Below, in pieces: positions 1 through 8,874 of a stretch of 64,000 nucleotides of DNA. The stretch lies in contig CAVTJP010000002.1 in assembly GCA_963735085.1 (NCBI GenBank), forward strand, positions 310,001-374,000, read 5' to 3'. This DNA comes from DATJGR01 sp963735085. Its GTDB lineage: Bacteria; Pseudomonadota; Gammaproteobacteria; Pseudomonadales; Azotimanducaceae. The position numbers and the translations under genes were made by a program. Under the pieces are notes generated by a model. It searched no databases. It had not been told where the DNA came from and worked only from the letters and a program-made list of their open reading frames with translations. Position 1 is the first letter of the stretch; each line of letters starts with the position of its first letter.

Positions 1-539
1 ACATCGAAGGCGTGGCGGCCGGTGATGACTACGGTGCGATGAATCAGGCGTTGCGGCGACGCTACGAGCGTCTGAAATCGGGTGACGGGCAATTACCGGA
101 TCTGCTCGTCATCGACGGGGGTCCGGGCCAAATGAACCAGGCCCGTACTGTACTCACTGATTTGCAGGTCGACGGCGTGCAGATTCTTGGCATAGCGAAG
201 GGAACGAGCCGCAAGCCCGGTCTCGAGACTATATTTCTAGGCGATCAGGGCGAAATTCCAATGCCCGCCAACAGCGGCGCCATGCATCTGTTGCAGCACA
301 TTCGCGATGAGGCGCATCGATTCGCGATCACCGGACATCGTTTGCGCCGCGGCAAGGCGCGCCGGCAGTCCGAGCTCGATGGCATCTCCGGTGTAGGTGC
401 CAAGCGGCGGCGCGAGTTGCTGCGTCACTTCGGCAGCGTTGCCGCTTTGCGTGGCGCAAGCCGCGAAGAGATCGCAAAGGTGCCGGGGGTCAGTCGACGT
501 CTGGCCGAAGAGATTTATGCAACGTTACACGTTGAGTGA
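1..539 (+). CDS. uvrC: UvrABC system protein C, C-terminal part (partial)
   Basis: This is the 3' end of excinuclease subunit C. The reading frame enters from the left edge (first full codon at base 3), so the annotated start lies outside the window. About 178 residues are visible. The segment begins in the UvrC nuclease (RNase H-like) region with GDDYGAM and the conserved LLVIDGGPGQ stretch. It continues with FLGD and the HIRDEAHRFAI block and ends in a helix-hairpin-helix pair (SELDGISGVGAKRRRELLRHF region and KVPGVSRRLAEEI region) that binds DNA. UvrC makes both incisions in nucleotide excision repair. The uvrC-pgsA-tRNA order is standard in gammaproteobacteria, so this end of the window is core chromosome. 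No defect is seen. Confidence 0.97.
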   Translation, partial: IEGVAAGDDYGAMNQALRRRYERLKSGDGQLPDLLVIDGGPGQMNQARTVLTDLQVDGVQILGIAKGTSRKPGLETIFLGDQGEIPMPANSGAMHLLQHIRDEAHRFAITGHRLRRGKARRQSELDGISGVGAKRRRELLRHFGSVAALRGASREEIAKVPGVSRRLAEEIYATLHVE

Positions 540-581
540 ACTGCACCTTAGAATGTGCGTCCTCGCTTAGCGCGCTAGTGC

Positions 582-1145
582 ATGAACACGCCGATACTCA
601 TCACCGTTCTGCGCATGGCCTTGATCCCGGTCTTTGTCCTGATTTTCGTGCTGCATGGCCGGTGGACACATCTCGCCGCCGCAGCGGTGTTCGGCCTGGC
701 GGCACTCACTGATTGGCTCGATGGCTATCTGGCGCGGCGACTGAAGCAGACCACGCGCTTCGGTGCTTTCCTCGATCCCGTAGCCGACAAGCTCGTGGTC
801 GTTAGCGCAATCGTGATGATGGTTGGAGACCGCTCCAGTATGTGGTTGACGTTGCCCGGTCTGGTGATCGTCGGCCGTGAAATAGTGGTTTCAGCATTGC
901 GTGAATGGATGGCGGAGATGAATCGACGTGGCGTCGTCGCGGTGAGTCGTTTCGGGAAGCTCAAAACCGGCGTACAGGTAACAGCAATCCTCGTGCTGCT
1001 GGCGTTTCCGCCGGGCTCCGACACGCGGGTGGTGGTGCTCGGCTATGTGCTGATCAATTTTGCGGCGGTCATGACCCTTGGCTCGATGATCGTGTACCTG
1101 CGCGCCGCCTGGCCGACGTTACGCGCGGGTCTGGAGCGCGACTGA
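582..1145 (+). CDS. pgsA: CDP-diacylglycerol--glycerol-3-phosphate 3-phosphatidyltransferase
   Basis: This inner-membrane enzyme makes phosphatidylglycerol phosphate from CDP-diacylglycerol and glycerol 3-phosphate, the committed step to phosphatidylglycerol and cardiolipin. The 187-residue length is normal. The CDP-alcohol phosphatidyltransferase signature D(x2)DG(x2)AR(x8)G(x3)D(x3)D is complete, with D44, D47, G48, A51, R52, G61, D65 and D69. Hydrophobic helices lie on both sides. The ATG at 582 lies 42 bases behind the uvrC stop and begins the conserved N-terminus MNTPILIT. Same strand and probably same transcript as uvrC. Confidence 0.97.
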   Translation: MNTPILITVLRMALIPVFVLIFVLHGRWTHLAAAAVFGLAALTDWLDGYLARRLKQTTRFGAFLDPVADKLVVVSAIVMMVGDRSSMWLTLPGLVIVGREIVVSALREWMAEMNRRGVVAVSRFGKLKTGVQVTAILVLLAFPPGSDTRVVVLGYVLINFAAVMTLGSMIVYLRAAWPTLRAGLERD

Positions 1146-1204
1146 TCGCGCGCGGCGCTGGTTCCGGGTGTCGATGCGATCGAGTAGAATCCGCCGCTCC
1201 CAAC

Positions 1205-1278
1205 GGCTGGGTGGCAGAGTGGTCATGCCCGCGACTGCAACTCGCGTTACATCGGTTCGATTCCGTTCCCAGCCTCCA
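1205..1278 (+). tRNA. tRNA-Cys (GCA)
   Basis: This is a 74-base cloverleaf with the 3' CCA encoded. The acceptor stem GGCTGGG pairs with TCCCAGCC. The anticodon stem CGCGA/TCGCG encloses the loop CTGCAAC with anticodon GCA. The T arm reads CGG-TTCGATT-CCG. It lies 59 bases downstream of pgsA, where this chromosome type usually carries tRNA genes. Confidence 0.95.
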
Positions 1279-1445
1279 TTCGAGTGTCCGCCAACGTCCG
1301 GCGACATCCACGAGCGGGCGCGCCTCGCGTAAATCGTTGTCAGCTTCCAAGCATTCGCTTTGCGCAACGCCATCCGTAAAATCCGAAATCACCTCTCGAT
1401 CACATTCGGTCCATACTCGCAGCGCTAGTAGTAGAGCGCCCGGTC

Positions 1446-2456
1446 ATGTCCCATCAGTTGATTGTTCTCCCTGACGACACGTCGAAGCCACTGCTCGACG
1501 CAATCAATGCAGCAAAGCGTTCCCTTAACATTCGGATGTTCCTGTTTACCGATGAAACGTTGCTCGATGCCGTGATCGCCGCCAAGCGCCGCGGCGTCAA
1601 CGTCAGAGTTATGCTCAATCCGGCGCGTCGCAGCGGCGAAACGGAAAACGAAGAATCGCGCGATAGGTTGACGGACGCCGGCATCGAGGTACGCGACAGC
1701 AGCCCGAAATTCGATCTGACCCACCAGAAGTCAATGGTGATCGACAACGAAGTGGGCTACGTCGAATCATTGAATTGGGAGCCGAAGGACCTGACCGAAA
1801 CGCGCGACTATGCCGTCACGACGACACACGGTCTCGAAGTGCAGGAAATGGTTGCGTGTTTCGACTCAGATTGGGAGCAGAAGGTCTTCAAACCGCACCC
1901 CGATTCGCGACTGATCTGGTGCCCAGACAACGGCCGCCAACGCATCGCGGCGTTCATCGATGCGGCGGAACATTCGTTGTACCTGCAGAACGAACGTTAT
2001 CAGGACACCGTGATCATCGAACACCTCGTACGTGCCGTGACGCGCGGGGTCAAAGTGCATATCCTCGCGAAGCGGCCGCATTCACTGAAAGCCGCGAAGC
2101 TCGTCGAAGGCGTCGGCGGATTGAAGATCCTGCACGACATCGGCGCGAAAGTGCACACTACGCACCACATGAAACTGCACGCGAAGATGATGCTGGCCGA
2201 CGGCACGCGCGCGATCATCGGCTCGATCAACCTCGCACCGGGCAGTTTCGACACGCGCCGCGAACTCGCAATCGAAACCGACAATCTGCACGTCATCAAG
2301 CGACTCGAAGAGATTGCGCACTCGGACTGGGATAAGTCGAAGAAGCTCGACCTCAGCGACGAAGGTTTGATCGCCGATCTCCAGAAGCGCGAAGGTCTCG
2401 ACCCTGCAAAGCTCGGAATCGACCCCGGCGCCGGCAATCTACACAAGAAGAACTGA
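1446..2456 (+). CDS. phospholipase D-like (cardiolipin synthase family) protein
   Basis: A 336-residue protein with two PLD halves. The first HKD motif is H93-Q-K95...D100 and the second is H245-A-K247...D252, each of the form HxKxxxxD. Two-motif PLD proteins act as phosphatidyltransferases or phosphodiesterases. There is no signal peptide or membrane segment, so it is probably cytoplasmic or peripherally bound, unlike classical ClsA. It is shorter than bacterial cardiolipin synthases (about 410-500 residues), so the exact substrate is uncertain. Convergent with the fimbrial operon, whose last gene ends 83 bases away. The ATG at 1446 is the first good start; no strong ribosome site is visible. 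Confidence 0.85.
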   Translation: MSHQLIVLPDDTSKPLLDAINAAKRSLNIRMFLFTDETLLDAVIAAKRRGVNVRVMLNPARRSGETENEESRDRLTDAGIEVRDSSPKFDLTHQKSMVIDNEVGYVESLNWEPKDLTETRDYAVTTTHGLEVQEMVACFDSDWEQKVFKPHPDSRLIWCPDNGRQRIAAFIDAAEHSLYLQNERYQDTVIIEHLVRAVTRGVKVHILAKRPHSLKAAKLVEGVGGLKILHDIGAKVHTTHHMKLHAKMMLADGTRAIIGSINLAPGSFDTRRELAIETDNLHVIKRLEEIAHSDWDKSKKLDLSDEGLIADLQKREGLDPAKLGIDPGAGNLHKKN

Positions 2457-2539
2457 CGGTCCGCGTGGCGCGTCGATACGCGCCCCGCGCTGTATCGTCG
2501 ATCGTCTGGGGTAGACGAGTCCGCGGTCTGGGTGACTGG

Positions 2540-3598
2540 CTAGTCGTAGATCAGATTGAAGGTAGCCGTAGCAACCACCGAGCCCGCCGTGACGGAACCG
2601 GATGTCGCGTAGTAACGCGCTGCGAACGGAAGCGTCATGGCACCAGCATGGGTGCTTCCGAGCGTGATCAGGTTGGATGTCTCGTTGTTCGGACTGTTGT
2701 TGTTGAATGTGATGGGATTGCTGCTCTGATCCAGCATCTGGACACCGACGTTTCTGGCGTTGCCGGTGTTTCTCAACACATTCGAGTACCTGCGCGAGTC
2801 TCGCGTGCCGGAGAAATTGATCGATAGCGCGGCGGATCCGCTTGGGCAGTTCAGCTGGATGTCGAACGCGGTGGTGCCCGCGGTGGAACCCGCACCGGAA
2901 AAGGTTTGCGTGGAGACGGTGGGCAGCACCACCGCAATGGGATTGATCGTGACCTGGCAGGCCGAGGCCACGAACGTCACTGTATTGGACAGCACGAAAT
3001 ACTCGGGTACGACGGAGCCCCATTGCCAGTTGGCGAGCCGCGTGCCGCCCGCCAGCTGGCTTCCATTGGCGATCGGACCGGTCTGCACCAGTTGCAGGGC
3101 TGTGGTGACGCTGAAGCTCGACGTGGCGGCGGCGCCCGAATCGCCATCGGGATAGGGGAACATGTAACCGGCAGACGTGCTGGTACCGGCCTCGTGGTAC
3201 AGCTGATAGCCGACGCCGGGCACGTTGGTGGGATAGATGTAGTTGTTCCCTCCGGTCGGTGTGTTCGATCCGATCAGGTTGACGATCCCGTAGGGGACGT
3301 GGGACGTACAAGTCAATGTGGGAGGGGAAGACGGTGCGGACGGCCCGGTGGTGGCCAGCGTGGTGCCGCTGGTCGGCGCGGGCGGAATGCTGATGGGACT
3401 GGCTATCGTAAAATTCACGCTCGACGATGATGAACCGTTGTTGAAGGAGCAGTTCGCCCTGGCGGCTACGGAAATCGACAGCAGGGCAACCAGCGTCAGC
3501 AATGCGCGCCCGATGCGCAGAAGAATCATTAGGCTGCGTCTGGCCGCCGCACGGGTCATGTGGTGTCCGTGATGAAGGTGGTGATCGCGCGCCATCAT
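2540..3598 (-). CDS. fimbrial tip adhesin (FimH-like two-domain protein)
   Basis: This is the last gene of the chaperone-usher operon, with 352 residues. Its start ATG at 3598 overlaps the usher stop (ATGA), so translation is coupled. A signal sequence ends near VAARANC. The N-terminal half (about residues 50-190) has no recognisable family and is the expected receptor-binding domain. The C-terminal half (about 205-352) is a fimbrial pilin domain: a cysteine pair, and a final strand FAARYYAT...ATFNLIYD that gives the chaperone-binding edge typical of type 1 pilins. A two-domain layout after the usher marks a tip adhesin. The ligand cannot be predicted from sequence. Confidence 0.85.
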   Translation of the reverse strand: MMARDHHLHHGHHMTRAAARRSLMILLRIGRALLTLVALLSISVAARANCSFNNGSSSSSVNFTIASPISIPPAPTSGTTLATTGPSAPSSPPTLTCTSHVPYGIVNLIGSNTPTGGNNYIYPTNVPGVGYQLYHEAGTSTSAGYMFPYPDGDSGAAATSSFSVTTALQLVQTGPIANGSQLAGGTRLANWQWGSVVPEYFVLSNTVTFVASACQVTINPIAVVLPTVSTQTFSGAGSTAGTTAFDIQLNCPSGSAALSINFSGTRDSRRYSNVLRNTGNARNVGVQMLDQSSNPITFNNNSPNNETSNLITLGSTHAGAMTLPFAARYYATSGSVTAGSVVATATFNLIYD

Positions 3599-6393
3599 GG
3601 TCCATTGCTCACCAGCGTGCCCATCGGGCTGCAGGTGGCGTCGACCTCGTCGTAGGTGGTTGCGTGCCTGCCCTTCGCCTGCGGTCCGATCTGATAGAGG
3701 AAATCACAGGACTGGGCGGTTCCGTCCTCGTCGTGCCAGCGTGCGGTCAACGTGCCTCCCTGGTCGACACCGCGCACGAGAATCTGCCCCGCCTGCCCGA
3801 CCACGCCCAGTACGACACCCTTGTCATTGAATACCTCCGCGCCGAACGGCAGGGCATCTCCGTTGCCCAGGCGCGCGCGCACGATAATCGTTCGGCCGCT
3901 TTGAGTGTTGAATTTCAGCATCACCACCGCGCCGGCGTGCGGTGCGACCTGGGCGCTGGTCGCGTCGAGTTGCACGTCCAGCGGCAGTCCCTTGGGATCG
4001 ATCTGGATCGTGTTGAAGTTGTACGGCGTCAGGTAGGGCACCAGCGTGTAGCCGAAGTGGTCGATGCGCGCGCCGGCGGCATTCAGCAGTCGCGCGCCGG
4101 CCGCGCCTGGTACGTCCACGATGGCCACGGTGTCGCCGGATGGTTGGCCGAAGGTAATCCCGCCCGGATGCGCCACCACGGCACCGCTGACACCCATCGA
4201 GGACTGCGAATAGCCGTCGCCCGTGCCATAGCTGGTGTTCAGGACTGCGTAGGGACTGCGATAACCTGCATTGACGGAGCGGGAGCTACCGTCCGCGGCG
4301 CTGCTGTGCGCTACTGTTGCGCCATAGTTGAATTGGTTATCGGCACCCAGCGTGCCACTCAGCGTGGCCTGATCCTGTACACCATAGTTGCTGTCGTGCG
4401 TCAGGTTCGCGGAGAAACTGGGTGCGTGCGCGCTCACGCCCACCGGGAGGCTGAAGGTGAGCATGTACTGGTTGTCGTAGTGTCCGTACGCGTCGCGCAT
4501 GCGCGTTGCGGAGACGCCGTAGCTCAGGCGCCGGAAGCTGTTGTTGTAACCCAGCTGGAACTGCCTGTCGGTGCCGGAACGGTTCCAGTAGTCGCTGGTC
4601 AGCGCGTTGAGATAGAGCGAGCCGCCGCGGCTGCCCAGTTGCTGGTTCATCGTGATGGAGAACGTGCTGCGTGGACGTTGCAGCCCGTTGTCGTTGAACA
4701 GCGTATTGCTGAAGCTGCTACCGGACAGCGCTGCACTCTGAGCCGGGTCGAGCAAGCCTTGTTCGGGCGTGCCATCGATCGAAGGAATCGTTGTTGGCAC
4801 ATAGTCGAAGGCAGCCAGTCCGCCGCGCGCGTATTCGCGTGCGATTGCAGCGTCGGTCAGGCTGAAATAGCCGCTGCTCGAGTAGCGATAGGCGGCCACC
4901 GTCAGGGAGGTGTGAGTGTCGGGAATGATCTTGCTGTAACTGAGGCGGACGCTCTGTCCAAATTGCGCCGACTGACTTGGGAGGTGGGTATCAGCCTGGG
5001 TCACGTCCAGCGCGAACGCGCCATAGCGTGTGTTGATCGCGCCGCCGATCAGCACTGCCGCATAGCCTTCCGAGCCCACCACGCCGGCATAGCCGGTCAG
5101 CAGGTTGCTGAAGCCGTGCTGCAGGGTAGCCTGGACGACGTTGGGCTCGTTGGACAGTGAGGCGTTGCGCAGCTGACCAGCGACCAGGCCGAAGCGTGTG
5201 GTACCCGACCGCAACAATTGCGCCACGGAGGCGTACGGCACCGAAAAGGAGTGCGTGCGACCGTCGGCTTCGGTCACCGTCACGACCAGGTTGCCGCCGT
5301 AGCCGGTCGGGTAGAGATCGTTGATCGTGAACGGGCCTGGCGCCACCGTAGTCTCGTAGATCTGCTGTCCGTTCTGGCTCACCGCCACCCTGGCGTTGGT
5401 GGTGGCCGTGCCATGGACCACTGGGGCATAGCCGCGCAACGATTCCGGCAGCATGCGGTCGTCGGTCGCGAGTTGCACGCCGCGCACGCCGTAGCTGTCG
5501 AATACCGAGCCGTCGGTGTAGCTGTCGCCGAGTGTGAGTTGAGCCTGCAGCGTCGGCAGGTCGCGTTGCGCGTAGGTCTGGATGTTCTCCCAGTGAGAGC
5601 GCGAGGGCGTGTCGCCGGTGGATGATTGCCAGTTGAAGGTGGAAACCTGGCGCAGATGCCACGGGCCGACATTGACTCCGCCGTTCAAACCCAGGTACGA
5701 GGTGGTCTGGTCGAATCCGTGGTTGCTGCTGCGATAGCCGTTGAAACTGTAGTTCAGCAGGGCGGCCGGCACGCCGGCATCCCAGTATTCCGGGCTGACG
5801 TAGCCGCGCGGCAACTGACCGAGATAGGCCTGCGGCACGCTGACTTCCAGCCGCAGGTCGCTGACGTCGAAGTTCATGCTGGCGCCGGGAATCAGGTCGC
5901 CGATGGCTACGCAGGCGGTGGCGCTTTTCAACTGCGCGACGGTGTCCTCCGACAATCCCTCCGGGTGCAGCCCGAGCTGGTCCAGCAGGCGCTGGTCCAC
6001 GCACGGCGTCGCGCTGGCCCTGGCCGATTCGGCCGCGAAACGCACATTGCTGCGCCCGACCCAGCTACCGTTGAGGGAGATGTCTGTACTGTAGTCGCCT
6101 GGCAGCACCGGATTGCCATGCGCGAAGCGAGCCAAATTGGCGGTATTGATACCGCCACCGGCGAGCAGGTTCCGGTCGAAGTCGGCGAAGGTACCGAGAG
6201 GTGCGCTGGCATTGCTGGTTTCGGTTGGCGTGGCGGGCGTCGCCGCTGCTGCGCCGGCTGTCGGTGTTGCGGCAACCGCCAACCCCGCCCAACCGCTCAG
6301 TGCGGCGGCAATTGCCACGCCTAGCAACCTCGCTCGACCCGCACCACGCCGGGACGAACGCGCCGCCCCCGACGGTGCGCGCCGCAGGGTCAC
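3595..6393 (-). CDS. fimbrial outer-membrane usher (FimD/PapC family)
   Basis: A 932-residue outer-membrane usher that threads chaperone-subunit complexes through its beta-barrel. Normal length is about 800-880, so it is slightly long because of an N-terminal extension before the signal sequence. The N-terminal domain shows FDRNLLAGGG and LPGDYSTDISLNG. The middle contains the DRMLPESLRGYAPVVHGTA block of the barrel/plug, followed by the PGPFTINDLYP signature. C-terminal domains follow, with the last cysteine at SCDFLYQIGP. The start is GTG at 6393, overlapping the chaperone stop (GTGA). It lies in the middle of the fimbrial operon. Confidence 0.93.
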   Translation of the reverse strand: MTLRRAPSGAARSSRRGAGRARLLGVAIAAALSGWAGLAVAATPTAGAAAATPATPTETSNASAPLGTFADFDRNLLAGGGINTANLARFAHGNPVLPGDYSTDISLNGSWVGRSNVRFAAESARASATPCVDQRLLDQLGLHPEGLSEDTVAQLKSATACVAIGDLIPGASMNFDVSDLRLEVSVPQAYLGQLPRGYVSPEYWDAGVPAALLNYSFNGYRSSNHGFDQTTSYLGLNGGVNVGPWHLRQVSTFNWQSSTGDTPSRSHWENIQTYAQRDLPTLQAQLTLGDSYTDGSVFDSYGVRGVQLATDDRMLPESLRGYAPVVHGTATTNARVAVSQNGQQIYETTVAPGPFTINDLYPTGYGGNLVVTVTEADGRTHSFSVPYASVAQLLRSGTTRFGLVAGQLRNASLSNEPNVVQATLQHGFSNLLTGYAGVVGSEGYAAVLIGGAINTRYGAFALDVTQADTHLPSQSAQFGQSVRLSYSKIIPDTHTSLTVAAYRYSSSGYFSLTDAAIAREYARGGLAAFDYVPTTIPSIDGTPEQGLLDPAQSAALSGSSFSNTLFNDNGLQRPRSTFSITMNQQLGSRGGSLYLNALTSDYWNRSGTDRQFQLGYNNSFRRLSYGVSATRMRDAYGHYDNQYMLTFSLPVGVSAHAPSFSANLTHDSNYGVQDQATLSGTLGADNQFNYGATVAHSSAADGSSRSVNAGYRSPYAVLNTSYGTGDGYSQSSMGVSGAVVAHPGGITFGQPSGDTVAIVDVPGAAGARLLNAAGARIDHFGYTLVPYLTPYNFNTIQIDPKGLPLDVQLDATSAQVAPHAGAVVMLKFNTQSGRTIIVRARLGNGDALPFGAEVFNDKGVVLGVVGQAGQILVRGVDQGGTLTARWHDEDGTAQSCDFLYQIGPQAKGRHATTYDEVDATCSPMGTLVSNGP

Positions 6394-7139
6394 GGCGCCA
6401 GACTGCCCTTGAGCGTGGTGACCGCGCCGTAGTCGTTGACGATGTCGTACGCGATCGACGTACCCGGCGCCGGTGCCGTGCTCAGGCCCTTCACCGGCAT
6501 ACGCAGGCTCCCGAGCGGATCGACCATGCCGGCTTCGGCACTGTATGCCTTGCCATCCGACGTCAGCGACGCCTTGACGATGGTGACGTGATACGGGGTG
6601 GGGTTGCGGACCTGCAGCGCATAGCCGTGACCATCAGTGACGACGTGCCAGGTCACCTCGCTGGGTGCTTTCAACGGATCGCTTGTGAGATCGGCTGGTC
6701 GATAGAACAGCTTGAGCCGCGAGCGGATCGCAAGCTGCAGGTAGTTCTTGCCTTTGAATGCTTCGCCGCTGGGTTTTGGCGGGATTTCCAGCGCGTTGAA
6801 CCAGAACAGCGACTCACGATCGGTCGGCAGCGGCTGCTTGGCATGCGTGAACAGAATGCGCAGGCTCTGATCTTTGTGCGCCTCCATGCGGAACACGGGC
6901 GGCGTGATCAGAAATGGCGTGTCTACCTTGTCGGGCGTGGAGTGCGGGTTACCGCCGTCGATCCAGGCCTCGATCAGCGCCGGGTGGGAGTTGTCGTTGG
7001 TAAGCCGCACGGTGACTTCACCATCTTTGGCAGGAAAGATCACCCGGGTTCCGGCGATGATGACACTGGCCCGTGTGCCGCCTGACCCGAGGCAAACGAG
7101 CAGCAGACCGACGCCCAGTGCGCGGGTTGTCTTCGTCAT
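6390..7139 (-). CDS. periplasmic fimbrial chaperone (PapD/FimC family)
   Basis: A 249-residue periplasmic chaperone with a cleavable signal peptide (about residues 1-24). The first Ig-like domain shows GTRVIFPAKDGEVTVRL, LIEAWID, the DTPFLITPPVFRM block and ESLFWFNALEIPPKP. These carry the conserved G1 strand and the Arg/Lys pocket residues that donate a strand to pilins. The second domain begins near LKLFYRP. The ribosome site is GGAGG in the reverse complement, just upstream of 7139 (bases 7143-7150). It serves the pilin upstream and the adhesin downstream. Confidence 0.95.
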   Translation of the reverse strand: MTKTTRALGVGLLLVCLGSGGTRASVIIAGTRVIFPAKDGEVTVRLTNDNSHPALIEAWIDGGNPHSTPDKVDTPFLITPPVFRMEAHKDQSLRILFTHAKQPLPTDRESLFWFNALEIPPKPSGEAFKGKNYLQLAIRSRLKLFYRPADLTSDPLKAPSEVTWHVVTDGHGYALQVRNPTPYHVTIVKASLTSDGKAYSAEAGMVDPLGSLRMPVKGLSTAPAPGTSIAYDIVNDYGAVTTLKGSLAP

Positions 7140-7214
7140 CGGGGCCTCCTTGCTCCGAATCCGGTTCGAGAGGACGCGATAGATCGAGCACGCAGTCCTT
7201 AGCTTACGGCCTGG

Positions 7215-7245
7215 TCCGGCAGCCGGTTATCGGCCGGCTGCCGGA
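7215..7245 (-). repeat. 12-bp inverted repeat between pilin and chaperone genes
   Basis: TCCGGCAGCCGG at 7215-7226 and its perfect complement at 7234-7245 enclose a 7-base loop. It lies 19 bases after the pilin stop in the transcribed direction. No T tract follows, so it is not a standard intrinsic terminator. In fimbrial operons such hairpins commonly protect the 3' end of the abundant pilin mRNA or cause partial termination. That role is inferred here. Confidence 0.7.
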
Positions 7246-7263
7246 ACTGCAGGCTTACGGGTG

Positions 7264-7794
7264 TTACTGATAATTGATGGTGTACTGCTGAGTCCCAATC
7301 ACAGTGCCCGCGGCGGATTGGCCGGTGGCGAAGTAGCGGACGTAGTAGCTCAGCGTGCCGCCACCCCCATTGGCAACCGCGGCAGTGGTGTTGTTGCTAC
7401 TTGCATCCAACAAGTCGATTGGCGAGCTGCCGTCGTCGTTCAGTAGTTGCAACTGGACGTTGGTTGCCGTGCCGCTACTAATCAGGTTGCCGGTGCCGGC
7501 GTCGACGTTGGCGCCTTGCTCGAAGAAGGCCGACGCCGTCGCGCCCGCGCTGCATCCGGTCAGGACGATGTTGAACTGAGTTTGGCCGGCGGTATCACCG
7601 CTATCAGCGAGGGTGGTGTTTGCGACACTCGGAAGCGCGACGCCGAAATCCCCGCCGCCGGTGATGTTGCAGCTGGTCGCGGTGACCGCGCCGGTGAAGG
7701 TGATGGTGCCGTCGTACGCCAGCGCAGACTGCGGCACCACGGCGGCGACGCCGAAACCTGCAATCAGAGCAGCGGAGAGTAGGTTCTTGTTCAT
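7264..7794 (-). CDS. major type 1 fimbrial pilin (FimA-like)
   Basis: A 176-residue secreted pilin, first gene of the operon. The ATG at 7794 is chosen because a ribosome site (GAGGA) lies just before it and a standard signal peptide follows (MNKNLLSAALIAG... to ALAYDG). An open frame extends further upstream but looks non-coding. The mature protein shows the FimA pattern: FTGAVTATSCNI with the first cysteine, LTGCSA with the second, a donor-strand groove, and a last strand SYYVRYFATG...QQYTINYQ. It forms the fimbrial rod. The 124-base gap to the chaperone holds a hairpin that probably sets pilin excess. Confidence 0.92.
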   Translation of the reverse strand: MNKNLLSAALIAGFGVAAVVPQSALAYDGTITFTGAVTATSCNITGGGDFGVALPSVANTTLADSGDTAGQTQFNIVLTGCSAGATASAFFEQGANVDAGTGNLISSGTATNVQLQLLNDDGSSPIDLLDASSNNTTAAVANGGGGTLSYYVRYFATGQSAAGTVIGTQQYTINYQ

Positions 7795-8160
7795 TCGTGT
7801 TTCCTCATCCTTAAGTTGAATAGCTGATCGGTTGAACGCACTGGGAGACACCTGTTGCCGCGTGATGGCATCACGCGGCTGCAGCCTTTGCGCGGTTGTT
7901 CGTCGAACAAGTGAGCAAGCGGTGTGCCAAGTGTCCATCTCGACTCATTTGCGGCTGGCGGTCGCCGCGATTCGGGTGATCTACCGATGAAACCAAACGC
8001 GCTTGGGCACGTGGTCCGACGAAATATGCCAAATTTTTGTAAGTTGGATCGCGAGTTGCGTCACTTTTCTAACAGGGTTGTCACACCGCGAATACACAAG
8101 TGCGGTTTGCGGGGAGTAGGCGATGGCCTTCGATCTTCCTGGTCGTACAGCGATTCTTGT
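7795..8160. other. upstream region of the fimbrial operon, no gene seen
   Basis: About 365 bases between the pilin start and the patatin remnant. Short frames here show no family features. The only AT-rich patch is near 8025-8080 and is the likely place for the fimbrial promoter, but no convincing -35/-10 pair or invertible repeat (as in a phase-variable fim switch) was found. Confidence 0.4.
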
Positions 8161-8861
8161 CTACGAAACCAACAGCCGGCGCGCGACCGAGGGGAAGCCG
8201 ATGAGTGAAGTAGCGACAGGTAACTGTGCTATGTTCGTGAGTGTTTCTGCCGACCGCTGCGCGCTCGAACAGATCCGGACGATCGGCACTCGAAGGAAAC
8301 ACAGTGCTGAACCAGGTCGCCAACGGTTTCTAGAAGGCGCGATTCTCGTGGCGTGGTCGAACACCGTTTGATCGTAGATCTCGGCGAAAATGTCCGATTT
8401 TCCGAACGTGCCGGAAGCCAAGCGGAACCACTTGCGCGGATTCAGCACGATGCGTTCCGCCAGTTCGCGCTCGAAATTGCGCGACAACACTTTGGGTTCG
8501 AACTCATCGAACGTTTTTTCGCCGCGCAGCGCGTAATACGCTGCGGGCAACGTTCCCCCGGACACCGCGGAGATAACGTCTACCTCGTCGAGCAGCCGGC
8601 GCTTTGTGCCGTTCACGGTCACTTCGGTGCGGCGCAGCTCTTCGAGCACGCCGTATCCGAGCGCCGCCGCGTGTGTACCGCCGCCGGAGATTGCGAGTAC
8701 CACCATCAGATCGTCGGATTGTGCGGGACGCGCGGCCTCCGCCAGGCGATAGCCGGATGCTCCGGCAGTTTCCAGCGGCGGTGTGGCCGGCCAGGCGCTC
8801 AGCCGCTTGCAATCACGCAGAGCGCCGTCAGCCCACCCGCCAGGATCGAGTTGCCTTTCAT
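8161..8861 (-). pseudogene. patatin-like phospholipase lipoprotein, frameshifted and truncated
   Basis: Homology to patatin lipases is clear: the oxyanion motif SGGGTHAAALG and the nucleophile elbow SAVSGG. The gene is broken twice. An ATG at 8861 begins a lipoprotein signal (MKGNSILAGGLTALCVIASG) that runs into TGA at 8801. One added base there would restore a lipobox cysteine (ASGC) and join the downstream frame SAWPATPP...LMVVLAISGGG. The patatin homology stops near 8330 after YDQTVFDHATRIA, and the remaining residues match nothing in the family. The catalytic Asp-containing half is therefore missing. No activity is expected. Confidence 0.8.
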
Positions 8862-8874
8862 GTTGGGCACCCGC

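Noticed and set aside
3502..5160. 552-codon plus-strand frame
   Set aside because: It is antisense to the usher and adhesin genes, has shadow-like composition and no family features.
7795..8160. Invertible phase-variation switch upstream of the fimbrial operon
   Set aside because: No flanking inverted repeats and no fim-type recombinase gene nearby.
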